Shown in pieces: positions 17,861 through 26,511 of a stretch of DNA of 64,000 bases. Under the pieces are notes generated by a model. That model made no database searches. It saw only the letters and a list, made by a program, of their open reading frames with translations, and had not been told where the DNA came from. The translations under genes were made by a program, and so were the position numbers. Source of the stretch: Candidatus Sulfurimonas marisnigri (lineage in GTDB: Bacteria > Campylobacterota > Campylobacteria > Campylobacterales > Sulfurimonadaceae). Position 1 is the stretch's first letter, and every line of letters starts with the position of its first letter. Location: positions 1,860,001 through 1,924,000 of the forward strand of contig NZ_CP054493.1 in NCBI RefSeq assembly GCF_015265475.1, in the 5' to 3' direction.

Positions 17861-18658
17861 TTAAAATCTCATATCAGGTTTATCATAATCAAGATGTTTT
17901 TTTAACTTGAAGTACTCAAAAACAGCTTCACTAAACTCATCCAGTAACTCATCAAAGCCAATATAACTGTCTTCAAGCACATGTGTTCTTGCTTTAAGAG
18001 ATGAAAACTGCTTTTTTGGTTTCATATCAATATTTATCAGACTAAGGTTATTAACCATTTCGAAATTCTGGATATCTGAAAAGTCAATAACTGCGTCATA
18101 TTTTGAAAAGTCAACACTCATCCCATCAGCTATTCGGTTAATATCTGCATCCACTATTTCCATATCAGTTGTGAAACTCATCAAAGATTCTAAATCATCA
18201 TTAAAATAACTAACCTCAAAGCCTTGAGTATTAAAAGCAAAAGCTTTAGCATAATGATTAATCCCAATAAGTGCAATTTTTTTCACATCTCTATTTTTTA
18301 AAAACTCTTTTAAAACATTTATACTTAAAATATCTCCAATAAGTTTTTCACCATCGCGTATTAACATATCACACATGCCAGAGTGCTTTACTATATCAGA
18401 GCTTTCATCCAGGATTTCAACCACATTAGTAACATACTCATTAGATATAAGAGTACCATTTACATGTGATTTTTTCATATTAGAAACTGTAAAATAAAAA
18501 TCATCTTCGCGGATGTTCATTGGAATCATCATTGCATCTTTATTCTTAGCTTTAAATACTTTATTGAGTTTTGCAGAAATACTACTCTGTCCTGCAAATT
18601 CTCCAATAAATCCGTAAAGTTTAGTTTGATGAGAAATCTCATTACTATCGTTCATCAT
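17861..18658 (-). CDS. Degenerate shikimate-dehydrogenase-like protein
   Basis: The 265 residues follow the order of shikimate dehydrogenase (AroE): an opening KLYGFIGEF where AroE has YGVIGNP, then HVNGTLISNEY at the place of the GxNVTIPHK motif, LDESSDIVKHSG at LDExxxxAxxIGA, and EKLIGDILS at GxLxGxNTDG. A nucleotide-fold segment KKIALIGINHYAKAFAF follows. The catalytic lysine and aspartate of those motifs are not conserved, so it is unlikely to act on shikimate. The alignment is by eye and not certain. It lies between a polyferredoxin gene and an unknown gene, in a set headed by a TorD-like chaperone, which points to a role in metalloenzyme assembly or electron transfer. Confidence 0.55.
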   Translation of the reverse strand: MMNDSNEISHQTKLYGFIGEFAGQSSISAKLNKVFKAKNKDAMMIPMNIREDDFYFTVSNMKKSHVNGTLISNEYVTNVVEILDESSDIVKHSGMCDMLIRDGEKLIGDILSINVLKEFLKNRDVKKIALIGINHYAKAFAFNTQGFEVSYFNDDLESLMSFTTDMEIVDADINRIADGMSVDFSKYDAVIDFSDIQNFEMVNNLSLINIDMKPKKQFSSLKARTHVLEDSYIGFDELLDEFSEAVFEYFKLKKHLDYDKPDMRF

Positions 18659-18673
18659 TTTAAATATCCTATA

Positions 18674-19780
18674 TTACATATCATCTGTTATACCCCAAAG
18701 TTCACGAGCTTCTTCATCTTCTGCTTTACATCTATAACATAACTTATCTGCCGTGTTTGTACTAAAAATAACATTACATTCATTACATCTTCTTACATTA
18801 AACTTGATTAAGCTTTGCACAGCAGGTTCAAAAAACTCTTTTACATTATATGATGGTGAAAGAGTTATAGCATCTGGCTCACATACATCATGACAGATGT
18901 GGCATTTAATACAAAGAAATGGGTCAAAATCTATTTTAGAGTTTTTGATATCTGAAGTAAGTGCTCCACTTGGACATACTCTATAACACATTTGACATGC
19001 TGTACACTTTTCACTATCAAGCAGCTTCATTGAAGTAAATGTAATTTCATCTGCTTCAATTACATGATACTGGGATGGCTTTTTGACTCTTTTTATAGCT
19101 GTAAAAAACAGTTTTCTTCTGTCTGGTATTCGTTTTTGTTTTAAAAGGGCTATATCACTCTTTTGCAAAGTATGCTCAATTAACTCATCTGTTGCTTTTT
19201 GTATCTCTTTTTCAAATGCATGTTTAGTTTTTGCTACAGCTTTAAGATTAACACTGCTTAAGAACTCTCTTCTATTACTTGTCACATCTTGAATGGAATC
19301 AGATTTTTCATACCTAACATCTTCAACTTTAATAAGTGCCGGATTCTCCATAGCTTCTAATATATAAGAGGCCTCTTCGTAGTTTTTTTCTATTTGAGGT
19401 TTGCATTTATGCGCTATATCACAACCATCGCAGTGACCCATATCAAAAACTATCTCTTTTTTAAGTACTGCCATTGAAATAATGTTTTCTATATTCAAAG
19501 CTGCTATACATGGAACATTCTTTTTACATGATATTAAATTATCGTCATCTTCTATAAATTTAAAGAAGAAATCTGTTGAACTAAAATCATCTAAGGAGAG
19601 TGCTTCATTTGGACAAACTGCACCACATGCACCACATGCAACACATGCAGAAAAGTTGATACTTGGCAGTGGGTTATCTGCTACAACTATTGCCCCTGTT
19701 GGACATATAGTTTCACATCTATTGCACTCACTATCTTTTGATAATGAACGAACACAAAGACCCGCACTTAGTTGTATCAT
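18674..19780 (-). CDS. Polyferredoxin with several 4Fe-4S clusters
   Basis: A 368-residue soluble iron-sulfur protein. The N-terminal half has CNRCETICP and CVACGACGAVCP, a complete dicluster set, then further cysteines (CKK, CIAAL, CDGCDIAHKC) that may hold another centre. The C-terminal half repeats the theme with CTACQMCYRVCP and CIKCHICHDVCEP. A CNEC/CYRC pair near the end looks like a zinc ribbon. There is no membrane span or Tat signal, so it should act in the cytoplasm. It starts three bases after the TorD-like stop. The arrangement resembles accessory genes of formate dehydrogenase or other molybdoenzymes in this group, but no catalytic subunit is adjacent. Confidence 0.85.
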   Translation of the reverse strand: MIQLSAGLCVRSLSKDSECNRCETICPTGAIVVADNPLPSINFSACVACGACGAVCPNEALSLDDFSSTDFFFKFIEDDDNLISCKKNVPCIAALNIENIISMAVLKKEIVFDMGHCDGCDIAHKCKPQIEKNYEEASYILEAMENPALIKVEDVRYEKSDSIQDVTSNRREFLSSVNLKAVAKTKHAFEKEIQKATDELIEHTLQKSDIALLKQKRIPDRRKLFFTAIKRVKKPSQYHVIEADEITFTSMKLLDSEKCTACQMCYRVCPSGALTSDIKNSKIDFDPFLCIKCHICHDVCEPDAITLSPSYNVKEFFEPAVQSLIKFNVRRCNECNVIFSTNTADKLCYRCKAEDEEARELWGITDDM

Positions 19781-19783
19781 TTG

Positions 19784-20398
19784 TTAACTTAGCTCTTTGG
19801 ATAAATATTCATTATCACTTAGTAAAAATTCCAAAGCCATCTCGGCAGCATCGTAATAAAGAGGTGTTCGTGCTTCAAACTTCATATTTATCAGATACAT
19901 TGGTGCCCATTGCAGAAGATGTTTATTTAAAAATTCTCTCTGAACCTCTTTAAGCTCAAGAACTGCATTGGTATCATTGTCTTCTAAAGCTTTTAACTCT
20001 GCCTCAATCAAATGATGCATAAATTCCAACTCAATACCAATGTGGTCTGCTGACACAGTACGAGAGACTTCATAATCAACCATAAAATCATAAGCGCTGT
20101 AGATGTCCGTAACAGGGTTCGCTCCACCTGTCTCTATTTTCTGATCTTCTCTAGTATAAAAAGTTTCGTATGGTATAAGATGCAGAATAGACAAATTAAC
20201 AAAGTCAGGGTTTAAATACTCTTGCAAAAGTTTACTTGCTTCTATCTCTCTAAGTGGCTTCCACTCTTTTAAAGTTGGGAAAAATTCTAAAATATTTTCA
20301 TCATCTTTAATTGTTTTCAACATCTCAGTATCTAGCTCTTGAAGTAGTACACGAGATAGTAATGCGTAAATATTTGTTCTGGCTTTTGTATTTTGCAT
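19784..20398 (-). CDS. TorD/DmsD-family molybdoenzyme chaperone
   Basis: The 204 residues are all-helical in appearance, with the TorD-type features YALLSRVLLQ near the N-terminus, LIPYETFYTRE in the middle and SADHIGIELEFMHHLIEAE further on, which corresponds to the DHLxxELxFM signature. Such chaperones bind the Tat signal of a molybdoenzyme and hold it while cofactor is loaded. It is the first gene of a minus-strand set of four. Its client is not next to it; napA at 44482 is a Tat-exported molybdoenzyme but has its own NapD, so another enzyme outside the window is more likely. Confidence 0.85.
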   Translation of the reverse strand: MQNTKARTNIYALLSRVLLQELDTEMLKTIKDDENILEFFPTLKEWKPLREIEASKLLQEYLNPDFVNLSILHLIPYETFYTREDQKIETGGANPVTDIYSAYDFMVDYEVSRTVSADHIGIELEFMHHLIEAELKALEDNDTNAVLELKEVQREFLNKHLLQWAPMYLINMKFEARTPLYYDAAEMALEFLLSDNEYLSKELS

Positions 20399-20468
20399 AA
20401 TTTTAAGTTCTTTATATTGATTTTTTAAGAGATTATTTTATCTAAAGAATCTGAATATATGGTTAGAT

Positions 20469-21716
20469 TTATTTTTTGTCTAATAAGTCCAACTCATTTT
20501 CATGATAAAGTGACATTGATGGAAATGCAAACTCTATAGAATTTTTTTCAAAGATTTCCATTATTTTAAACATTACATCTTGCTTTACTTCCAGCCATTC
20601 AGACCAGACAACTGACTTTGAAAAAGAGTAAACTAATATATTAATACTTGAACCACTAAACTCATCAAGATATACTAAAAGTGTCTTCTTTACACCCTGC
20701 TCATCATCCTTTGAAGTAACTATTCTTGTTTTTTTACGCTCTTGCATGCTGTGATCAAATTTTGTATTTTGTGTTGCTATTCCTTGATGCTGATCTAACA
20801 TCTTATAAATATCTGAAAGTGCATTTTTAATATCTTGAGGCTTAGAATTATACTTAATACCTAAATTCATTTTAATTCGTCTACCCAAAGAGCGTTTATT
20901 CCAATTTCTAACATCTTTGTTGGCTAAAACTGCATTTGGTATAGCTATTAGAGCATTGTCAAAAGTTCTAAGTTTTGTAACTCTCAAACCTATTTCTACC
21001 ACAGTACCCTCTTTCCCATCAACCTCAATCCAATCGCCTTGAGAAAACACATCACTAAATAATATAGAAAGTGTTCCAAAAAAGTTTGCTAACGAGTCTT
21101 TGGCTGCTAAGGCGACAGCAAGTCCGCCTATACCAAGTCCAGATACAACTGCTGTTAGCTCAACCCCAGCTAAGTGCAATACGATTAACGATCCAATAAT
21201 CCAAATAAGAATATTTAATATTCTAACACCAACATTAATAACTTCATTTTTTATTTTTTTTTCTTTGGCATTAATGCTTTCTAGTTTTATATTAGATATC
21301 GTATTTATTACTCTAAATACGATAAATGTGAGTACAAAGCTGTAAGCTATATTAAAGTAGGTTCCAAAATCTTCAATACTTGAAAAATCATTATAAACAT
21401 ATAATGTTAGTTCTATATTTATTAAAATCATCATAACTTCTGATGATTTTCTTATGCTATTTAAAATATCTTTTGAGTAGCTTTTTAGTGACTTTACTTT
21501 AGAAATATTGCTTTGTATTAAATCAAAGATAACTTTACGGATAAAATATATTACTAAGAATAGTGCAATGATTATACTTATCTTCATTACACTCAAACCA
21601 TAAGGAGTTAAAACTTTATCAATAAATGAAACTGATGCTAAAGATGTAAAACTATCTTTAGCATAAAGTGGAAGATAAAAGAATATGGTGAATAATATAT
21701 AAAGCTTCTTAACCAT
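20469..21716 (-). CDS. MscS-family mechanosensitive channel
   Basis: An inner-membrane channel that opens on membrane tension. The 415 residues begin with a probable signal peptide ending near LYAKDS, then about four hydrophobic spans. The pore-lining helix is recognisable as GLGIGGLAVALAAKDSLANFFG, and the beta domain follows with VFSQGDWIEVDGKEGTVVEIGLRVTKLRTFDN. The size is intermediate between E. coli MscS and the larger YbdG-type channels. It starts eight bases after gdhA ends, so both may share a transcript. Confidence 0.92.
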   Translation of the reverse strand: MVKKLYILFTIFFYLPLYAKDSFTSLASVSFIDKVLTPYGLSVMKISIIIALFLVIYFIRKVIFDLIQSNISKVKSLKSYSKDILNSIRKSSEVMMILINIELTLYVYNDFSSIEDFGTYFNIAYSFVLTFIVFRVINTISNIKLESINAKEKKIKNEVINVGVRILNILIWIIGSLIVLHLAGVELTAVVSGLGIGGLAVALAAKDSLANFFGTLSILFSDVFSQGDWIEVDGKEGTVVEIGLRVTKLRTFDNALIAIPNAVLANKDVRNWNKRSLGRRIKMNLGIKYNSKPQDIKNALSDIYKMLDQHQGIATQNTKFDHSMQERKKTRIVTSKDDEQGVKKTLLVYLDEFSGSSINILVYSFSKSVVWSEWLEVKQDVMFKIMEIFEKNSIEFAFPSMSLYHENELDLLDKK

Positions 21717-21724
21717 AATTCCTC

Positions 21725-23080
21725 TTAAATTCCCTCAGCAATCATAGCATCAGCAACTCTTTTAAATCCTGCAATATTTGCTCCATCAACATAGTTACCC
21801 TCAACTCCATAATCTTTTGCTGTTAGGGATACTCTTTTGCATATCTGTTGCATTGTCTCTTTTAATTTATCGTCAACTTTTTCAAAACTCCATTTTGACA
21901 TTGAAGCATTTTGAGCCATTTCAAACTCGCTAACTGCAACACCACCTGCATTTGCAGCTTTTGCTGGAGCAAAACATAGTTTATGAGCTAAAAAAGCATC
22001 TACGGCATCTGGTGTAGATGGCATATTTGCACCCTCTGTTACACTAATACATCCATTTGATATTAGGTTCTGAGCATCTATCTCAGTCAGTTCATTTTGT
22101 GTTGCACATGGAAATGCTGCATAACATGGTATATCCCAAACAGCATGTCCACCTTTTGGATACTCAGAAACTGGTATATATTTAGCCTCTGGATGTGCTA
22201 CAATATATTCCTCCAAAGAGGCTCTTTTTTCTAATTTCAACTCTTTTAGAAGACATAAATCAACTCCACGCGGATCATATATTGTCCCTTTTGAATCTGT
22301 ACATGTAACTGGAATCGCTCCAATCTGTTGAAGCTTTTCAATTGCATGAAGTGCTACATTTCCAGCCCCACTAATTGTACAAATTTTTCCTTCTAGACTC
22401 TCTTTACCTTCCATGTCTAACATTGTTTCAGTAAAATAAACTGCCCCGTAACCTGTAGCTTCCGGTCTCATAAGTGATCCGCCAAACATAAAAGGTTTAC
22501 CAGTTAAAACACCCTCATAAGATGATGTAATCTTCTTGTATTCGCCAAAAAGGTAACCTATCTCTCTAGCACCAACACCAATATCTCCGGCTGGAATATC
22601 CATTCTTGGTCCTATATATTTATGCAATTCTGTCATAAAAGCTGAACAAAATTTCATAACTTCAAAATCACTTTTACCCTTAGGGTCAAAATCACTTCCC
22701 CCCTTACCTCCACCAATAGGTAAGCCAGTAAGAGAATTTTTAAGAATTTGCTCAAATCCTAAAAACTTTAAAATTCCCTCATTTACAGTTGGGTGGAAAC
22801 GTAAACCACCTTTATATGGTCCTAGTGAATTATTGAATTGTACTCTGTAACCAGTATTTACTTGAATGTTTTGGTTGTCATCCATCCATACTACTTTAAA
22901 TTTTATTATCCTATCTGGAACAACAAGTCGCTCTAAAATAGCATGTCTCGCATATCTCTCATCTGACTCTAATAATGGAGAAATAGAACAAATAACCTCT
23001 TCCATCGCTTGATAAAAAACTCTATCTTGCTCACAATCTGCTCTTTCGAATTTTTTAATATCGTCTTCTGCTATTGACAT
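21725..23080 (-). CDS. gdhA: NADP-type glutamate dehydrogenase
   Basis: This enzyme makes glutamate from 2-oxoglutarate and ammonia. The 451 residues match the hexameric bacterial type. Key segments are QFNNSLGPYKGGLRFHP, LPIGGGKGGSDFDPKGKS (the catalytic lysine region), DIPAGDIGVGAREIGYLFGEYK and the nucleotide-fold TISGAGNVALHAIEKL. It is one of three nitrogen-flow genes in the window, with glnD and glmS. AAGGAAATAT lies directly before the ATG. Confidence 0.96.
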   Translation of the reverse strand: MSIAEDDIKKFERADCEQDRVFYQAMEEVICSISPLLESDERYARHAILERLVVPDRIIKFKVVWMDDNQNIQVNTGYRVQFNNSLGPYKGGLRFHPTVNEGILKFLGFEQILKNSLTGLPIGGGKGGSDFDPKGKSDFEVMKFCSAFMTELHKYIGPRMDIPAGDIGVGAREIGYLFGEYKKITSSYEGVLTGKPFMFGGSLMRPEATGYGAVYFTETMLDMEGKESLEGKICTISGAGNVALHAIEKLQQIGAIPVTCTDSKGTIYDPRGVDLCLLKELKLEKRASLEEYIVAHPEAKYIPVSEYPKGGHAVWDIPCYAAFPCATQNELTEIDAQNLISNGCISVTEGANMPSTPDAVDAFLAHKLCFAPAKAANAGGVAVSEFEMAQNASMSKWSFEKVDDKLKETMQQICKRVSLTAKDYGVEGNYVDGANIAGFKRVADAMIAEGI

Positions 23081-23130
23081 ATATTTCCTTCGTATAATAA
23101 ATTTATAAAAACATCTTACTTAAAAAAGAA

Positions 23131-23136
23131 TATAAT
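23131..23136 (+). promoter_or_regulatory. Candidate -10 box before the CopD-like gene
   Basis: TATAAT within GAATATAATTTATG, in the 100-base space between the divergent gdhA and CopD-like genes. Transcription would begin near 23143, giving a leader of only about 28 to 40 bases. Confidence 0.4.
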
Positions 23137-23170
23137 TTATGTTAAAATTCACCAAAAACAAGGACAAATC

Positions 23171-23587
23171 ATAACTTATACATTGGTTCACACAATTCAT
23201 ATATTTTCTGTATTCATTTATGGTGGTTTTTTATTTATTGACGTTTTATTTATATCTAAAATGAAACAGACTTTAACTGATAAAGAGTATGTAAAAGCAA
23301 GAGAAGCGATTATGGTCAATGTCAGAAAAGTTGTTCCTTATGCTTTAATGATTGCAGTAGCCAGCGGTTTATACATGATAACTCAAGTTTTAGGAAAAAT
23401 TGAAGATAGCGGCATGACATATTTTCAAATACTTTTAAGCATCAAAGCCTTTTTTGCCTCTTGGCTTGGTGTTAGAGGAGTTAATCAAAAACTATTCAAT
23501 ATAAACCCTTGGGTATTTAAGAGTCATTTGTTTCCGTTTAGTCTAGTTGTAGTAGTGATACTTATCTCTCAACTTATGTATATTTAA
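23171..23587 (+). CDS. Small CopD/DUF2269-like membrane protein
   Basis: A hydrophobic protein of about 138 residues with four predicted membrane spans. The first has the VHTIHIFSVFIYGGFLF pattern seen in CopD-like and DUF2269-like proteins, in which histidines may bind haem or metal. The start is uncertain. The first ordinary start, TTG at 23183, stands 18 bases after the only ribosome binding site (AAGGA, 23160-23164) and would cut into the first helix. ATA at 23171 is six bases after AAGGA and gives an N-terminus ITYTLVHTIHIF that fits the family better. I give the longer form and flag the non-standard start. Confidence 0.65.
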   Translation: MTYTLVHTIHIFSVFIYGGFLFIDVLFISKMKQTLTDKEYVKAREAIMVNVRKVVPYALMIAVASGLYMITQVLGKIEDSGMTYFQILLSIKAFFASWLGVRGVNQKLFNINPWVFKSHLFPFSLVVVVILISQLMYI

Positions 23588-23664
23588 AAATAAGATCTAG
23601 AATTTAATAAATAAAATACTATTTTTTATGTAACATTATATTTAAAAAAAACAAAGGATTTTTT

Positions 23665-25563
23665 ATGTTTAGCAAAACAAGTATTCAAAAGCAAATGCTT
23701 TACTTTGTAACTCTTGTATCAGTAACTATTTTCGGAGCTACTATTTTTGTGTTTTTTGCATTCCATTATGTTGAGTTAAAATACGATCATCTTCAAAATA
23801 GCACAATGGAAGGTGAACTATTAACTTTAAATATAGAAAAAAACATTAACTATATAAGTAGAACAACAAGAGAAATTATGCTTGGTGGAGACTACAATAA
23901 AAACATTAACAAACTAAATGATAAAACTGAAAGTATAAAAAGTAGTTTTATTGAACTAGAGAAGCTAATGGCTGATGATAAATCGTTGGATGTTGTAAAC
24001 AAAGCAAAAGAAACAACTATAATTTTTTTAAACAACACTCTCAATATGATGAAGTCTTTATCTTCTGATAATATTAAAAATAATAAAGAAGCTATATATG
24101 CAAAGTACAAAAAAGATTTGACTCCTTATGCTAATGAATCAAGAGAATCATTTAAACAACTTGAAGACCTAAAAACAGATGAGTTAACTTTTGAGTTTAA
24201 AGAAATAAATGACTTAATTGTTTTTTTTAAATACTTTGTATTTGTATTAGGTACCGTAGTTGGGTCAGTTGTCTTAGTACTATCAACTTTTATTAGAAAG
24301 TCAATTATTAGCGGCATAAAAGATTTTACCTCTTTAATTAGTTATGTAGCAAAAGGTGACTTTTCTCATAAGGCAACTAATACCAATAAAGAAACAGAAC
24401 TTGGTATTATGGGAAGTGAAGTAACGAATCTTATTACTCATACACAAGACCTAATCAATGAAATAAACAGAACAATTACCGATGCCTCAAAAGGTGACTT
24501 TTCACATAAAATCTCATCCGCTGGGATGGGTGGTGAATTTGTTAAGGCAATTGATAGTGTTGCTACTAGTATCGATTTTATGAAATCTCAAAATGATAAA
24601 GCCAAAAAAGACACCTTTAACTCTAAAATCAGTGTTAAAAGTGTTCAGGTAACAGAATCACTCTCTATTATTACATCCAGTTTAGGCAAGAATATTAATG
24701 AGTTAGAGACTATAACTTCTGCTACTAAAGAAGCAGCAAGTTTAGCCAGCAGTTCTCGTAACGATATTACAGAAATAACAAGTGAACTAAACCAGTTAAG
24801 TGAACAGGTCAATATTAACAATCGCAGTATTATTGAAATAGCCAATCAGACAAATGAAATAACTTCTGTCATTGAACTTATAACAGATATAGCAGATCAG
24901 ACAAACCTTCTTGCTCTAAATGCAGCTATTGAAGCAGCACGAGCTGGTGAGCATGGTCGTGGTTTTGCAGTTGTAGCTGATGAAGTGCGAAAACTCGCAG
25001 AGAGAACACATAAGGCAACGGGAGAGATTTCTGTATCGATAAAATCTTTGCAGCAAGATATGAATGATATTCAAACTAGTTCAGACAATATGAAAGTAAC
25101 TGTAGAGGGGTCAACTAAAAAAATCAGTGGCTTTGAAGAAACACTTATAAACTTAAGTGAAAACTCTAAAAAAATTGTTGACTATTCATATGAGATGGAG
25201 AGCAGCGTATTTGTAGTGTTAGCAAAATTAGATCATATTTTATATAAATCTCGTGCTTACAACTCTCTGCTTTCATTAAAAGAGATTTTAACCCCAAGTA
25301 CATCTCATCAGTGTAGATTTGGAAAGTGGTATGATGATAAGGGCAAAAGTAGATTTTCTAATACTGCCTCTTATTCTAAAATAGCAACTCCGCATTCTAT
25401 TGTTCACGATTATGCAAATAAAAATCTAACTTACATACAAGAGAATGCTCAAGAGAACACAATTTCAAACTCTGAAGAAATAATAAATAACTTTGAAATG
25501 ATGGAAAAATCTTCTACTGAATTATTTACCTTACTAGACAATATGTTAGAAGAGTCAAAATAA
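23665..25563 (+). CDS. Methyl-accepting chemotaxis protein with C-terminal CZB domain
   Basis: A 632-residue chemoreceptor. The first membrane span is at about 10-32, then a helical periplasmic domain of about 150 residues, then a second span near 188-210. Two HAMP-like units follow, each marked by KGDFSHK. The signalling tip [43 protein letters not shown] is complete in sequence (quoted here only by its ends: [10 protein letters not shown] and VRKLAERT). The last 100 residues form a chemoreceptor zinc-binding domain with [11 protein letters not shown] and HSIVHDY, which supply the Cys and His ligands. It should feed the CheAY/CheV/CheW system at the far end of the window. Confidence 0.92.
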   Translation: MFSKTSIQKQMLYFVTLVSVTIFGATIFVFFAFHYVELKYDHLQNSTMEGELLTLNIEKNINYISRTTREIMLGGDYNKNINKLNDKTESIKSSFIELEKLMADDKSLDVVNKAKETTIIFLNNTLNMMKSLSSDNIKNNKEAIYAKYKKDLTPYANESRESFKQLEDLKTDELTFEFKEINDLIVFFKYFVFVLGTVVGSVVLVLSTFIRKSIISGIKDFTSLISYVAKGDFSHKATNTNKETELGIMGSEVTNLITHTQDLINEINRTITDASKGDFSHKISSAGMGGEFVKAIDSVATSIDFMKSQNDKAKKDTFNSKISVKSVQVTESLSIITSSLGKNINELETITSATKEAASLASSSRNDITEITSELNQLSEQVNINNRSIIEIANQTNEITSVIELITDIADQTNLLALNAAIEAARAGEHGRGFAVVADEVRKLAERTHKATGEISVSIKSLQQDMNDIQTSSDNMKVTVEGSTKKISGFEETLINLSENSKKIVDYSYEMESSVFVVLAKLDHILYKSRAYNSLLSLKEILTPSTSHQCRFGKWYDDKGKSRFSNTASYSKIATPHSIVHDYANKNLTYIQENAQENTISNSEEIINNFEMMEKSSTELFTLLDNMLEESK

Positions 25564-25568
25564 CTCTT

Positions 25569-25937
25569 CTACTCCCAATCATCATATTTTGATTCGGTGT
25601 GTTTATCTTTTTTATAGCGTCTAGCATTTTTATTTTTTTCAAGTTGATTTGAACTATATAAAATATCAGTTTTGATATCTTCTATATCCTTGTCTGATCC
25701 CTTGTAACTTATCATTTTTTTAATTAACTTCTGCAAATCTTGCAAATCACCCTTATATAGTGCTATTTCGTCAACTCTTTGTAAAACCTTTAAAGAATTT
25801 TCAATCTTCTTATCGTACCCTGCATGTGATAGTTCTGGAGTATTCATTAAGTAAGACAGAGTACTTTTATGAAACCTCTCAATCGCTCTTATATATCGAA
25901 GTCTTTGTGCGTTATCTACTGCTTTTTCAGATGCCAT
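25569..25937 (-). CDS. Uncharacterised small helical protein
   Basis: I do not recognise this 122-residue protein. It is charged, predicted all-helical and has no signal peptide, membrane span or cysteine. The C-terminus is strongly basic then acidic (KNKNARRYKKDK). It converges on the chemoreceptor gene with a five-base gap. No operon partner is evident; the divergent rhodanese gene begins 65 bases away. Confidence 0.6.
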   Translation of the reverse strand: MASEKAVDNAQRLRYIRAIERFHKSTLSYLMNTPELSHAGYDKKIENSLKVLQRVDEIALYKGDLQDLQKLIKKMISYKGSDKDIEDIKTDILYSSNQLEKNKNARRYKKDKHTESKYDDWE

Positions 25938-26002
25938 TTTTAACCTATTATTTATTTATAGATATAATTATACATTAAATTCAAACCTACATGGAGAAAA
26001 TA

Positions 26003-26395
26003 TTGAAAAAAATATTGTTATCACTTTTAGTTCTATCAGCATCGCTTTTTGCTACTGTTACAAATGAAAACCCTTCTAAGCAGCTTGTTGATTCGAGCAT
26101 ACCTATTGTTGACATAAGAACACCTGGGGAGTGGAAAGAGACAGGGTTGCTAAAACGCTCTATCCCGATTATGCTTTTTGATGAAAAAGGAAATTATGAT
26201 CTTAAAGTTTTTTTAGATCAGTTAAACAAAGCAGTTGACACAAAAAAACAATTTGCTATCATCTGTAGAACAGGGAGCAGAACAAAAGTTTTAGCTGACT
26301 TTCTTTCTAGAAAAATGAATTATGATGTTATAAATTTAACAAATGGAATATCTTACGCCAAATATATACGTTTACCAATTATTCCATATAAGTAA
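26003..26395 (+). CDS. Exported rhodanese-domain protein
   Basis: A single-domain rhodanese of about 130 residues with an N-terminal signal peptide (KKILLSLLVLSASLFA). The active-site loop reads CRTGSRT, with cysteine present, so sulfur transfer is possible; VDIRTPGEWKETG is the usual N-terminal rhodanese motif. I favour TTG at 26003 because GGAG lies six bases before it; the ATG at 25991 would itself overlap that ribosome binding site and has none of its own. A periplasmic rhodanese fits a sulfur-oxidising life style. Confidence 0.85.
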   Translation: MKKILLSLLVLSASLFATVTNENPSKQLVDSSIPIVDIRTPGEWKETGLLKRSIPIMLFDEKGNYDLKVFLDQLNKAVDTKKQFAIICRTGSRTKVLADFLSRKMNYDVINLTNGISYAKYIRLPIIPYK

Positions 26396-26397
26396 GT

Positions 26398-26511
26398 ATG
26401 GAATTTTTAAAATTTCTTTTTTACTTTACCACTAGGACGATGGTTGTTTTTGCAGCTATCGCTTTATTTGTGTTTCTTCTGTGGGGAGCTTTATACCTCA
26501 TCTTTATTTAA
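26398..26511 (+). CDS. Putative 37-residue membrane protein
   Basis: A short frame begins two bases after the rhodanese stop, which would allow translational coupling. It encodes MEFLKFLFYF, then TTRTMVVF, then one strongly hydrophobic helix ending LLWGALYLIFI. It has no ribosome binding site of its own. Its last 21 bases overlap the 3' end of the convergent RND pump gene. I cannot name a family. The single span directly after a periplasmic enzyme gene makes it a plausible small membrane partner. Confidence 0.45.
   Translation: MEFLKFLFYFTTRTMVVFAAIALFVFLLWGALYLIFI

Noticed and set aside
19482-19787. Plus-strand frame of 101 codons
   Set aside because: Antisense to the cysteine-rich N-terminus of the polyferredoxin; the many histidines are a by-product of that reading.
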